From: CAZFHP01 sp964519365
GTDB taxonomy: Bacteria; Babelota; Babeliae; Babelales; RVW-14
DNA length: 12,744 bases
Assembly (NCBI GenBank): GCA_964519365.1
Contig: CAZFHP010000042.1
Location: 1 to 12,744, forward strand
Reading direction: 5' to 3'
The position numbers and the translations under genes are program-made. Every line of letters starts with the position of its first letter. The first letter of the stretch is position 1. Of this stretch, positions 5,456 to 12,586 are shown one piece after another. The notes under the pieces are model-generated. The model saw only the letters and a program-made list of their open reading frames with translations. It was not told the origin of the DNA and made no database searches.

Positions 5456-7009
5456 CTAAATATGCTCAACAACCCAATTCGTATCAATATTTTTTTCATC
5501 GCTGTTAACGTTTAAACCAACAAACACTATCGGCTTACCAATGAGCTGATATTTTTCAAAATACTTTTTATCACGAATTTGCTTAAGGGCTTCTTCTGGA
5601 ATTTTATTATGCTTCATTTCAAAAATATAAATCTTCTGCTCTGTAACGACAACAGCATCTATCCTACCAACGTTTGTTCGCTCTTCTGAATAAATATCAG
5701 CACTTACTGCCTTCATAAGAATATAAAACGCCAAACTAAATGTTTTTTCAATCGGCCTTTCGATAAGCTCATACGAGATTCCAGAAAAAAAACTTCGCAG
5801 TGTGTTACAAAAACAATCAATATCATCATACTTCAAAGCTTTACCAAGCTCATTTAAAATCCCCTTAAACTCAGACTCTTCAACATGAATCAGCTCATCC
5901 ATAAGATAAGACATCCAGGAAGAAGCAACTTCTTTATTAGGATACCCAAGCGTATACAGCTCTTCCTGATAATCTTTTATCGTCAAATAACCAGCCTGAA
6001 ACAAAACGGTTTTTAGAGGAATCTTACCAACATCAAACGTTCCTAGTTCATTACTTGTTGCTTTAATTTTCTCTAAATTCTGAACAGGATACTTCTTTGC
6101 TCGTATCAATTTCATTAAAAATGTCGGCGTTCCCGATCTAAACCAAAAATTTTCAAACTTCTGACTATCTAAAAAAAGCAAAATCGAAAATGGGTTATAA
6201 ACAAACGCTCCATCTTCACAAAATTTATATCCATCGTACCAATTTTTTACCTTTGCAAGCAAAGCATTCTTTTTAAGTCCTATCTTTTTTTCAACAAAAC
6301 TTATCCAGTCTGGAAAACACCCTTCTAATTCTTCTTGCGTGTATCCACACAAATCATCTGCCCGGTAATCCATCGAAATATCTTTCAAATGATTCAACTT
6401 CGAAAAAATGGATGTCATTGAAAATTTACTGACACCGGTAACAAAAACAAATCGAAGATACTTATCTAAATTTTTAATAACACCATAAAAGCTACTCAAC
6501 ACGTCACGAATCTCTTTTGCTGATTGCTCATTAGTAATATGTCCTAGTATTGGATAATCATATTCATCGACAATAATAGCAACATGGTTCTCTTGTGCTA
6601 ATGTTCTGACAAGCTTTTTAAATTTACCCGGCAACGTCTTAATCGTCCCCAAATCAACACCATGCTTTTCAGCATTCGCTTCAATTTCTTCATGTAAACC
6701 ATCTTTAAGTTCCTCCGATGTACTACAAGCGATCCCCGCTATATTCAGATGTATCACCGGATGCTTTTCCCACTTCCAATCACTTTTCTCAATCCACAAA
6801 TTCTTAAACAGTTCTTTTTTGCCCTCAAAGAGTGCTTGTAATGTAGAACACAATAAAGACTTCCCAAAACGACGTGGCCGTGAGAAAAAATAAACTGAAC
6901 CTAGTGAAACTAAATCATAAATTTGTTTTGTCTTGTCGACATAAACATACTCTTCTGAATCTTTTCTTAATTTTTCAAACGTCTGAATACCAATAGGTAA
7001 CTTCTTCAT
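5456..7009 (-). CDS. AAA-ATPase-like / PD-(D/E)XK nuclease family protein, copy A
   Basis: A 517-residue two-domain protein of the AAA-ATPase-like (DUF1703-type) family. The N-terminal P-loop is a family-typical variant, SRPRRFGKS at 43-51, and Walker B is IIVDEYD at 145-151. The C-terminal PD-(D/E)XK_9-type domain shows D451, E464 and K466 in GRIDAVVV...IFEMK, followed by a Q-I-R-D-KKYFEKY helix. The family is widespread, often multicopy in host-associated bacteria, and its function is not established; a nucleic-acid role is inferred from the fold only. I chose ATG 7009, which has AAGG 6 bases upstream, over the TTG at 7015. It begins 16 bases after the argS stop and is the close paralog of the gene at 8745-10319. 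No signal peptide or membrane segment is seen. Confidence 0.9.
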   Translation of the reverse strand: MKKLPIGIQTFEKLRKDSEEYVYVDKTKQIYDLVSLGSVYFFSRPRRFGKSLLCSTLQALFEGKKELFKNLWIEKSDWKWEKHPVIHLNIAGIACSTSEELKDGLHEEIEANAEKHGVDLGTIKTLPGKFKKLVRTLAQENHVAIIVDEYDYPILGHITNEQSAKEIRDVLSSFYGVIKNLDKYLRFVFVTGVSKFSMTSIFSKLNHLKDISMDYRADDLCGYTQEELEGCFPDWISFVEKKIGLKKNALLAKVKNWYDGYKFCEDGAFVYNPFSILLFLDSQKFENFWFRSGTPTFLMKLIRAKKYPVQNLEKIKATSNELGTFDVGKIPLKTVLFQAGYLTIKDYQEELYTLGYPNKEVASSWMSYLMDELIHVEESEFKGILNELGKALKYDDIDCFCNTLRSFFSGISYELIERPIEKTFSLAFYILMKAVSADIYSEERTNVGRIDAVVVTEQKIYIFEMKHNKIPEEALKQIRDKKYFEKYQLIGKPIVFVGLNVNSDEKNIDTNWVVEHI

Positions 7010-7025
7010 CCCCAACCTTACTTCT

Positions 7026-8735
7026 TTACATCTTTTCAGGACAACTAAGACCCAATAATTCTAAATTTACCTGTAACGTATTTCGTAACAACAAAGCAAT
7101 CACCAAGCGCATCTTTGTTATATCTATATTTTCTGTATCAATAATTCTATGATGCGCATAATAGTTATGCAAGACATGCGCTAAATCAAACGCATAATAC
7201 GCAAGCAAGTGCGTCCCATAACTATTTGCAATAGATCTCAGCGTATCTGCTAACGCTATTACTTTCTTGATCACGTCTATTTCTGCCTGATCTATATCAT
7301 GTATAAGCTCTGCTATATCTTGCGTGTTTTTTCCCGAGCTTAAATCTTTAACAAAATCACAAAGCTCATCTTCTTGCGCTGCTTTTGCAAGCAAACTTAC
7401 GGTTCGCACATACGCATACTGAATATAAAAAACAGGATTCTCTTCTGTTTTTTTCAAAGCAACAGCTAAGTCAAATTCTAAATGCGCTTCTGCTTTTCTG
7501 TTCAAATAAAAAAAGCGCGCAACGTCTTTGCCAACTGTTTTGATAATATCAGATAACTTTGTAAACGTACCTGCTCGCTTGGACATCTTAACTAATTCTT
7601 GATTCTCTTTAATCGACACTAACTGATATAAGATAACGTCTAACTTATCTGCCCCATAGCCAAGCGCTTGCATTGTTGCTTTTAAACGCGCAACATACCC
7701 ATGATGATCCTGGCCAAGAATATCAATAAGCTTATCAAATCCCCGATCAAACTTATGCTTGTGATAGGCAATATCAGCAGCAACATACGTAACATTGCCT
7801 GTTTTTTTTCTAATCACACGATCTTTATCGTCACCGAACAACGTCGCTTTAAACCACAGTGCCCCGTCATGTTCATACGCTAAATCTTTTTCTTGCAAAA
7901 GAGCCAACGCTCCCTCTACAGAGCTATCGTCATGTAAACTCTTTTCAGAGAACCATTGGTCAAATACTATCCCATAATCTTTTAAATCTTTTTTTATCAA
8001 TTCAAGTAACTTATCTTTGGCATACGCAATAAAAAACGTTTCACTTTTTTCACGGAAACTATCACCATGCTCTTTCACACACGCTTGTGCGATCTCTTTA
8101 AGATACTCGCCCTGGTACCCGCCCTCAGGAATAGCGCTATCTTCACCCAATGCTTGCAAACAACGGGCATAAAGCGACTTGCCCAATAATTTTATCTGAT
8201 TGCCTGCATCATTAATATAATATTCTTTGTGTACGTCATGCCCCAAGAATTTTAAAACGTTACCGAGCACGTCACCGATAATACCATTTCGCCCGGCACC
8301 TAAGTGCAACGGCCCCGTAGGGTTAGCGCTGACAAATTCGATCAAGTAACGCAATTTCTTTGCATCTTGGTCTAACGCAAAATAATCTTCTTTTTGCTCA
8401 AAGAGTTCGAGCAAGCTCTCTTGCCAGGCTTGCTTTGTCAACGTAATATTTATAAACCCCGGACCCGCAATAGAACTCTCTTTAACATATGTCTTTAGAA
8501 TTTCACTCGAACTTTCTTGTAACGCTTGTACAAATGTTTGGGCAAGTTCTCTTGGGTTCTTTTTCAGTTCACGCGCTAATAATAGAGCCCCATTAAAACT
8601 GATATCCCCAAACCCCTTTTCTTTTCGATCAACATTTAATTTCAATTCGATATTTTTTACGTTCGAAACATCAATACCAAAAGCCTGTGACGCAAGCGTA
8701 AGAACCTCTTGCTTAATGCGTGAAATAACATTCAT
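7026..8735 (-). CDS. argS: Arginyl-tRNA synthetase
   Basis: This class I aminoacyl-tRNA synthetase (569 residues, normal length) charges tRNA-Arg with arginine in the cytoplasm. The HIGH-type motif is HLGAGRNG at 144-151 after SANPTGP, and the KMSKS-type motif is KMSKR at 383-387. An N-terminal additional domain (about 1-110) with ESSIAGPGFINI and a C-terminal DALR anticodon-binding domain (about 446-569, ending ELLGLSCPEKM) complete the standard layout. ATG 8735 follows an AGGAAAGAG Shine-Dalgarno that overlaps the TAG stop of the upstream nuclease-like gene, suggesting translational coupling. It is sandwiched between two direct-repeat paralogs. It is the only tRNA synthetase in the window and presumably essential. 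Confidence 0.97.
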   Translation of the reverse strand: MNVISRIKQEVLTLASQAFGIDVSNVKNIELKLNVDRKEKGFGDISFNGALLLARELKKNPRELAQTFVQALQESSSEILKTYVKESSIAGPGFINITLTKQAWQESLLELFEQKEDYFALDQDAKKLRYLIEFVSANPTGPLHLGAGRNGIIGDVLGNVLKFLGHDVHKEYYINDAGNQIKLLGKSLYARCLQALGEDSAIPEGGYQGEYLKEIAQACVKEHGDSFREKSETFFIAYAKDKLLELIKKDLKDYGIVFDQWFSEKSLHDDSSVEGALALLQEKDLAYEHDGALWFKATLFGDDKDRVIRKKTGNVTYVAADIAYHKHKFDRGFDKLIDILGQDHHGYVARLKATMQALGYGADKLDVILYQLVSIKENQELVKMSKRAGTFTKLSDIIKTVGKDVARFFYLNRKAEAHLEFDLAVALKKTEENPVFYIQYAYVRTVSLLAKAAQEDELCDFVKDLSSGKNTQDIAELIHDIDQAEIDVIKKVIALADTLRSIANSYGTHLLAYYAFDLAHVLHNYYAHHRIIDTENIDITKMRLVIALLLRNTLQVNLELLGLSCPEKM

Positions 8736-8744
8736 ATCTCTTTC

Positions 8745-10319
8745 CTAAATAGTCTCAATAACCCAATTCGTATCAATATTTTTTTCATCATTGTTAAAGT
8801 TCAAGCCGATAAGTACTATTGGTTTACCAATAAGCTGGTATTTTTCAAAATACTTTTTATCATAAATTTGTTTGATAGCCTTTCCGGGTGTTTTTTTTCG
8901 CTTCATCTCGAAAATATAAACCTTCTGCTCTGTAACAATAACTGCGTCTATTCTTCCAATATTCGTTCGCTCTTCTGAATAAATATCAGCACCTATCGCT
9001 TTTGCAAGAATATAAAACGCTAAATTAAAACTCTTCTCAACAGACTTTTCTAAAAGCTCGTATGAAACACCCGCAAAAAAAGTTCTTACAGCCCAGCAAA
9101 AACGATCAATATCATCATCTTTCAAAGCTTTGCCAAGCTCATTTAAAACGCCCTTAAAATCAGACTCTTCGACATGCATAAACACATCCATAAGATACAA
9201 CAACCATGAATTTTGCACTTCATAATTTGCATAACCAAGTTGATAAAGCTCTTCTTGATAATCTTTAATCGTTAAATAGCCTGCTTGAAACAAAAGTGTC
9301 TTAAGAGGAATTCTATCAACATCAAATGCTCCCAATTCGTTTTCTGTTGCCTTAACATTATCGAGCTTCTGAATAGGATAATCTTTCTCTTTAATCAGTG
9401 TAACAAGAAATGTAGGGGTCGCTGTCTTGAACCAATAGTTTTTAAATGCCGTATGCTTTAAACTCAGCATCACAGAAAATGGATTGTACAAATAATGCGT
9501 TCCATGAGGTTCTTGATCACATGGACTTATAAATAGGTACCCATCGTACCAATGCTTTATTTTTACTAGAAGTTGCTGTCGAGGTATTTTTTTCTTTTTT
9601 GAAAAAGCATCTAGATGCTTTGAGAAATAATTCTCCAACTCCTGTTGTGTGTACCCACACAAAGTTGCACCACTCTCTTCCATCGAAATATCTTCTAGAT
9701 TGTTAAATTTAGAAAAAATCGATGTCATCGAAAACTTACTCACACCGGTAACAAACACAAACTGAAGATATTGGTCCAAATCTTTGATAATTCCATAAAA
9801 ACTTCCAAGTACATTTCGAATTTCTTCTGCTTTTTTTTTCTCTGTTATGTTGTCAAGAATTGGTTTATCATATTCATCAATAACCACGACAACTTTATTC
9901 TTTTCTGCCAGCGTTTCTATTACTGTTATAAGTTTTAAACCAAGTAAAGGAGCAGACGACAAATCAATCTTATATTTTTTTGCAATAGACTCTAACTTCC
10001 AACACAATATCGCCTCTAACTCTTGCGCATTTTTACATATAAGCTTTCCAAAACTTATATGCACCACCGGATACTGCTCCCACTTCCAATCACTTTTTTC
10101 TATCCAAAGCCCCCTAAAAAGTTCTTTCTCCCCCTGAAAAAGAGCTTGAATCGTCGAGCACAAAAGAGATTTACCAAACCTGCGCGGACGAGAAAGAAAA
10201 TAGACTCGCCCCTGAGTAACCAAATCATAAATATGTCTCGTCTTATCAACATAAACATATTCTTCAGGGTTTTGTCTTAAAATTTCAAATGTCTGAATAC
10301 CAATAGGTAGTTTTCTCAT
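8745..10319 (-). CDS. AAA-ATPase-like / PD-(D/E)XK nuclease family protein, copy B
   Basis: A 524-residue paralog of the protein at 5456-7009, alignable along its whole length. The P-loop variant SRPRRFGKS is again at 43-51 and Walker B VVVIDEYD at 144-151. The nuclease motif is D458, E471 and K473 in GRIDAVIV...IFEMK, so both predicted active sites are intact. It has a small insertion relative to copy A in the middle (CDQEPHGTHYLYNP against EDGAFVYNP). The ATG at 10319 has a GAG-containing but weak Shine-Dalgarno. It is the first gene of the long minus-strand string, about 65 bases downstream of a good -10 box. Function is unknown; the family pairs an AAA-like ATPase domain with a PD-(D/E)XK domain. 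The most divergent stretch against copy A is residues 90-140. Confidence 0.9.
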   Translation of the reverse strand: MRKLPIGIQTFEILRQNPEEYVYVDKTRHIYDLVTQGRVYFLSRPRRFGKSLLCSTIQALFQGEKELFRGLWIEKSDWKWEQYPVVHISFGKLICKNAQELEAILCWKLESIAKKYKIDLSSAPLLGLKLITVIETLAEKNKVVVVIDEYDKPILDNITEKKKAEEIRNVLGSFYGIIKDLDQYLQFVFVTGVSKFSMTSIFSKFNNLEDISMEESGATLCGYTQQELENYFSKHLDAFSKKKKIPRQQLLVKIKHWYDGYLFISPCDQEPHGTHYLYNPFSVMLSLKHTAFKNYWFKTATPTFLVTLIKEKDYPIQKLDNVKATENELGAFDVDRIPLKTLLFQAGYLTIKDYQEELYQLGYANYEVQNSWLLYLMDVFMHVEESDFKGVLNELGKALKDDDIDRFCWAVRTFFAGVSYELLEKSVEKSFNLAFYILAKAIGADIYSEERTNIGRIDAVIVTEQKVYIFEMKRKKTPGKAIKQIYDKKYFEKYQLIGKPIVLIGLNFNNDEKNIDTNWVIETI

Positions 10320-10383
10320 AGTCTTTCTCGAATCTTTACTTTAAAATCTCACGGCTTCAAGTGTGATTATCAACTATTTACCC

Positions 10384-10389
10384 AGTATA
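10384..10389 (-). promoter_or_regulatory. Extended -10 promoter for the PD-(D/E)XK-argS-fic-lepA string
   Basis: On the minus strand TGGTATACT gives an extended -10 (TG-N-TATACT). The best -35 at 17 bases spacing is CTGGAT, which is weak; TTGCTG lies 20 bases away. The extended TG motif could compensate. It is 64 bases upstream of the ATG at 10319, and no comparable promoter is obvious in the short gaps downstream, so it may drive the genes down to 2298. Confidence 0.5.
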
Positions 10390-10400
10390 CCATATAAAAC

Positions 10401-10449
10401 GAGGCGATCCAGCAAGACGTTCATGTCTTACAGAACCACCCTCTTTTTT
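10401..10449. other. Possible structured RNA element or plus-strand terminator
   Basis: A stem GAGG (10401-10404) with CCTC (10440-10443) encloses a perfect hairpin AAGAC, loop GTTCAT, GTCTT (10414-10429). On the plus strand it is followed at once by six T (10444-10449), like a terminator, but no plus-strand gene precedes it. On the minus strand the same fold sits just upstream of the -10 box and is followed by GTTTT. It is not a recognised riboswitch or tRNA. Weak call. Confidence 0.25.
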
Positions 10450-10505
10450 GATGGAAGGGGGTAATTAGGCCCTTTAATTGAACATTCGAAGCAAATTATC
10501 ATGTG

Positions 10506-10525
10506 AAAAAACGGAAGACTCCTTC
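10506..10525 (-). terminator. Weak terminator downstream of the beta-barrel gene
   Basis: On the minus strand GAAG, loop GAGT, CTTC is followed by CG and then six T. The stem has only four pairs, so it is weak alone, but it sits about 50 bases after the stop codon of the beta-barrel gene and directly after a longer palindrome, where a terminator would be expected. Confidence 0.4.
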
Positions 10526-10530
10526 GATAC

Positions 10531-10558
10531 GCCCTACTACGCTTAAGCTTCGTAGGGC
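10531..10558. repeat. Intergenic palindrome
   Basis: A seven-pair perfect stem GCCCTAC (10531-10537) / GTAGGGC (10552-10558) encloses CGCTTAAGCTTC, which can pair in a shifted register (CTACG with CGTAG). It is flanked by TCCT and AGGA, which extend the symmetry imperfectly. Its GC-rich stem contrasts with the AT-rich surroundings. It may be an intergenic repeat family of its own or part of the terminator region; only one copy is in the window. Confidence 0.5.
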
Positions 10559-10574
10559 TACCCAGGATGCTCTC

Positions 10575-11963
10575 CTAAAAATCCCACGAAGCCTGCAAGC
10601 TCAATGATCCTGCTATCATGGCATTAGAAAACACTCTTCTTCCTGCTACAGGATGGCTATACTCAAAAGCAATCGCTGGCGCAAACATAGAATCAGTATG
10701 TGCTTTAACATCATATTGCACATACGCAAAAAGAACATGCTGCTCCCAACTCTTAAAACGATTGTCTGTGTTTACAATGTCATCTTTTGAAATAAAACTT
10801 GGGTTAATAACTGGAGTTACAGTACTATCGCCAGCTTCTGCTTTTTCAACAACCGTCTTTAAAAAATTATCATCACGAACACTTACATACATATCTTCTT
10901 GCTTGGCAAACGTATAACCAAGCAGCACAGAAAGCCCACCAAAGACCTCTTCTGCTTTTAGATATCCAGCAACATCCCATAAAGAACCAGGCTCAACAGA
11001 GGCGCTCCCTTTTTCAAGCGTAAACCACCCCTGTTGAGCCTTATTCGTCTTCATACGAATATTTCGTATCGATTTATAAAACATGCTTATTCCAGCGTTT
11101 GCACCAACGACCAAAAACTTCCATACTTCTATCTCTGCTTTTGCTCGCGCATGAACGCCCCAATGATTATTATACCCCGTTGGAATCGCAACTAAATAAT
11201 CTTCGTTTTTCATACTCCCACATGGAATCATGACACCCAATTGCACCCGCCCACGTACAGATTCAAAAACACCGATATCTTCTTCGTTCTCCCCTTCCCA
11301 GCCAACAGAAACCGTACACTCAGGAACCTCTGTTTTCTTAAATGGTTTGTCAAACGTTACAAAGCCATTTTCTTGTAAAACTTTTTCAAATGTATTTTCT
11401 AAAAAACTCTCGACATCTACTTGAGTTCCACCACTTGGGCCAACCTTAGCTTCGCCCAGATTTTTAAATTTTACGTTATCAATTTTAACGTATCGTACAG
11501 GCACATATGCGTTGACAAAAAAGCCCGACCATAACCCCTGCTCTAACTCAAAGCTTAAATCCCATGTTTTAATTTTGCCAAAGACATCGATCTTGCCGTC
11601 GTTCTGGCCAAGATCGTCTGTTTTAATATTTTTAAAATTACCCGTGCCCCAAAAAGTATTTGTCTCTGTTTTTTTATCGATACCCTCAAGCCCCACACCA
11701 AGCGCATGTAAATTAACAGGCCCATAGATACTTAACAATTGTCTCTGGTCGTTACTATAATCTCGTGATCTTCTTGTTGACCCATATCCATAACGAACAG
11801 ACAATTTTGTTGTCCAATCGACAACTTCTCGTTTTGGCATACCGGAAAATAATGGTGCTCGATAAAACACAGGAAAATCAAGCGCGCTTACTTGCACAGG
11901 GAAAAAACAGACTAGCAAAAAAACACACCCTAGCAATCTTTGAGAAACACATACAATCTTCAT
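10575..11963 (-). CDS. Predicted outer-membrane beta-barrel protein
   Basis: A 462-residue secreted protein of unrecognised family. It begins with a clear signal peptide: basic start, hydrophobic core LLGCVFLLVCFF (about 10-21), and likely signal peptidase I cleavage after VQVSA (27) before LDFP. The mature part is rich in alternating strands with aromatic residues and Gly, for example KLSVRYGYG, WGVHARAKAEIEVW, GLSVLLGYTFA and LFAYVQYDV, and ends SLQASWDF with a terminal Phe, as outer-membrane barrel proteins usually do for recognition by the BAM machinery. Conserved-looking features suggest a porin- or transporter-like barrel, but I cannot name a substrate. I chose ATG 11963 with GGATGGG about 6-12 bases upstream. 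A TTG at 11990 would add nine residues before the signal peptide and is unlikely. A possible TATAAC -10 lies only 18 bases before the ATG, so the promoter is uncertain. Confidence 0.75.
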   Translation of the reverse strand: MKIVCVSQRLLGCVFLLVCFFPVQVSALDFPVFYRAPLFSGMPKREVVDWTTKLSVRYGYGSTRRSRDYSNDQRQLLSIYGPVNLHALGVGLEGIDKKTETNTFWGTGNFKNIKTDDLGQNDGKIDVFGKIKTWDLSFELEQGLWSGFFVNAYVPVRYVKIDNVKFKNLGEAKVGPSGGTQVDVESFLENTFEKVLQENGFVTFDKPFKKTEVPECTVSVGWEGENEEDIGVFESVRGRVQLGVMIPCGSMKNEDYLVAIPTGYNNHWGVHARAKAEIEVWKFLVVGANAGISMFYKSIRNIRMKTNKAQQGWFTLEKGSASVEPGSLWDVAGYLKAEEVFGGLSVLLGYTFAKQEDMYVSVRDDNFLKTVVEKAEAGDSTVTPVINPSFISKDDIVNTDNRFKSWEQHVLFAYVQYDVKAHTDSMFAPAIAFEYSHPVAGRRVFSNAMIAGSLSLQASWDF

Positions 11964-12086
11964 ACAAACCCATCCATAAACGTTATACAAAAGTTACACG
12001 TAAACGTAAGATACACATACTTGGGTTTAGGGTAACAAAAAAAAAGAACAAAATCGATTTTATAATTTTTTATCAACAGTTCCCGA

Positions 12087-12214
12087 TTAAAGTGTCATCC
12101 CGGAAGCAAGATCACTTATATCTTCAGAGTGTTTTTTTTATAGCATCTATCCAGATAATCAATCATTGCATCGTATGTTTGATTAACGATTAATTTTTTA
12201 TTTTCTTTGTTCAT
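12087..12214 (-). pseudogene. Frameshifted remnant of a small immunity-like gene
   Basis: ATG 12214 has an excellent Shine-Dalgarno (AAGGGG, about 9 bases upstream) and starts a 32-residue frame, MNKENKKLIVNQTYDAM then IDYLDRCYKKN, ending at TAA 12116. Adding one A to the run of eight A after the CYK codons joins it to a second frame that reads HSEDISDLASGMTL and ends at TAA 12087-12089. After that stop the same frame reads SGTVDKKL. The joined pattern (YDAMIDYLDRCYKK, SEDISDL, GMTL, SGT) recalls small proteins that carry a helix followed by DIxxLLGxMxLLxDGTxADP, often found next to polymorphic toxins. I read it as a decayed second immunity gene. A homopolymer sequencing error, or a true 32-residue peptide, is the alternative. 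Confidence 0.45.
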
Positions 12215-12255
12215 GATGCTTTTCCCCTTGGTATAAATTGTTTTGCCAAGCCAGT

Positions 12256-12579
12256 TTAGGAATTTGACAAGTATTTTTTTTTGTAAGTAACGATCAACCC
12301 CTTAATTTTTTCTACAGCTTCTTTTATAAGGGATAGTTCTTCATCTGTAAAGTAATCTCTATTTTCATCACAAGAACGAACAAAAGAACCTTCTATCCAT
12401 GATAATGGTTTAACAAAATTGTAGAAAAAATCTTCTGGAAGTTCTTGTATTTCTCGTATAAGAATATAAAGATCCTTTGATAAGTTAATAGCGGATATCT
12501 TATTGTTTAAATAATCATTTATTTTTTGTTCCATTAGGTTTATTTGTCGAATGTTATATTGTTTTATTTTTGATTTCAT
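12256..12579 (-). CDS. Small hypothetical protein, candidate immunity protein
   Basis: A 107-residue, mostly helical, charged protein without a signal peptide, membrane segment or known catalytic motif. A stretch from about residue 36 to 95 (LSKDLYILIREIQELPEDFF, then WIEGSFV, then FTDEELSLIKEAVEKIKGLI) resembles in style small helical proteins encoded directly after polymorphic toxins. Start ATG 12579 is only 7 bases after the TGA of the preceding partial gene, and the Shine-Dalgarno GAGG overlaps that TGA, so translation is coupled, as is usual for toxin-immunity pairs. The immunity role is inferred from this arrangement and from the upstream protein end, not from a recognised family. It is noticeably AT-rich compared with argS or lepA, with many Lys, Ile and Asn codons, which suggests acquisition. 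Confidence 0.6.
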   Translation of the reverse strand: MKSKIKQYNIRQINLMEQKINDYLNNKISAINLSKDLYILIREIQELPEDFFYNFVKPLSWIEGSFVRSCDENRDYFTDEELSLIKEAVEKIKGLIVTYKKKYLSNS

Positions 12580-12586
12580 ATAATCC

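Noticed and set aside
7010..7015. TTG start at 7015 for nuclease-like copy A
   Set aside because: The TTG would sit directly on AAGG with no spacing, whereas ATG 7009 has AAGG at the right distance and matches the MxKLPIGIQ start of copy B.
10401..10440. tRNA-like piece (AAGAC-GTTCAT-GTCTT ... ACCACC)
   Set aside because: The loop is six bases rather than seven, lacks the TTCRA pattern, and no acceptor, D or anticodon arms can be found around it.
11765..12193. 142-residue plus-strand frame antisense to the beta-barrel gene and its upstream region
   Set aside because: It overlaps the signal peptide and start of a convincing gene, has low-complexity basic content and no Shine-Dalgarno or homology I recognise.
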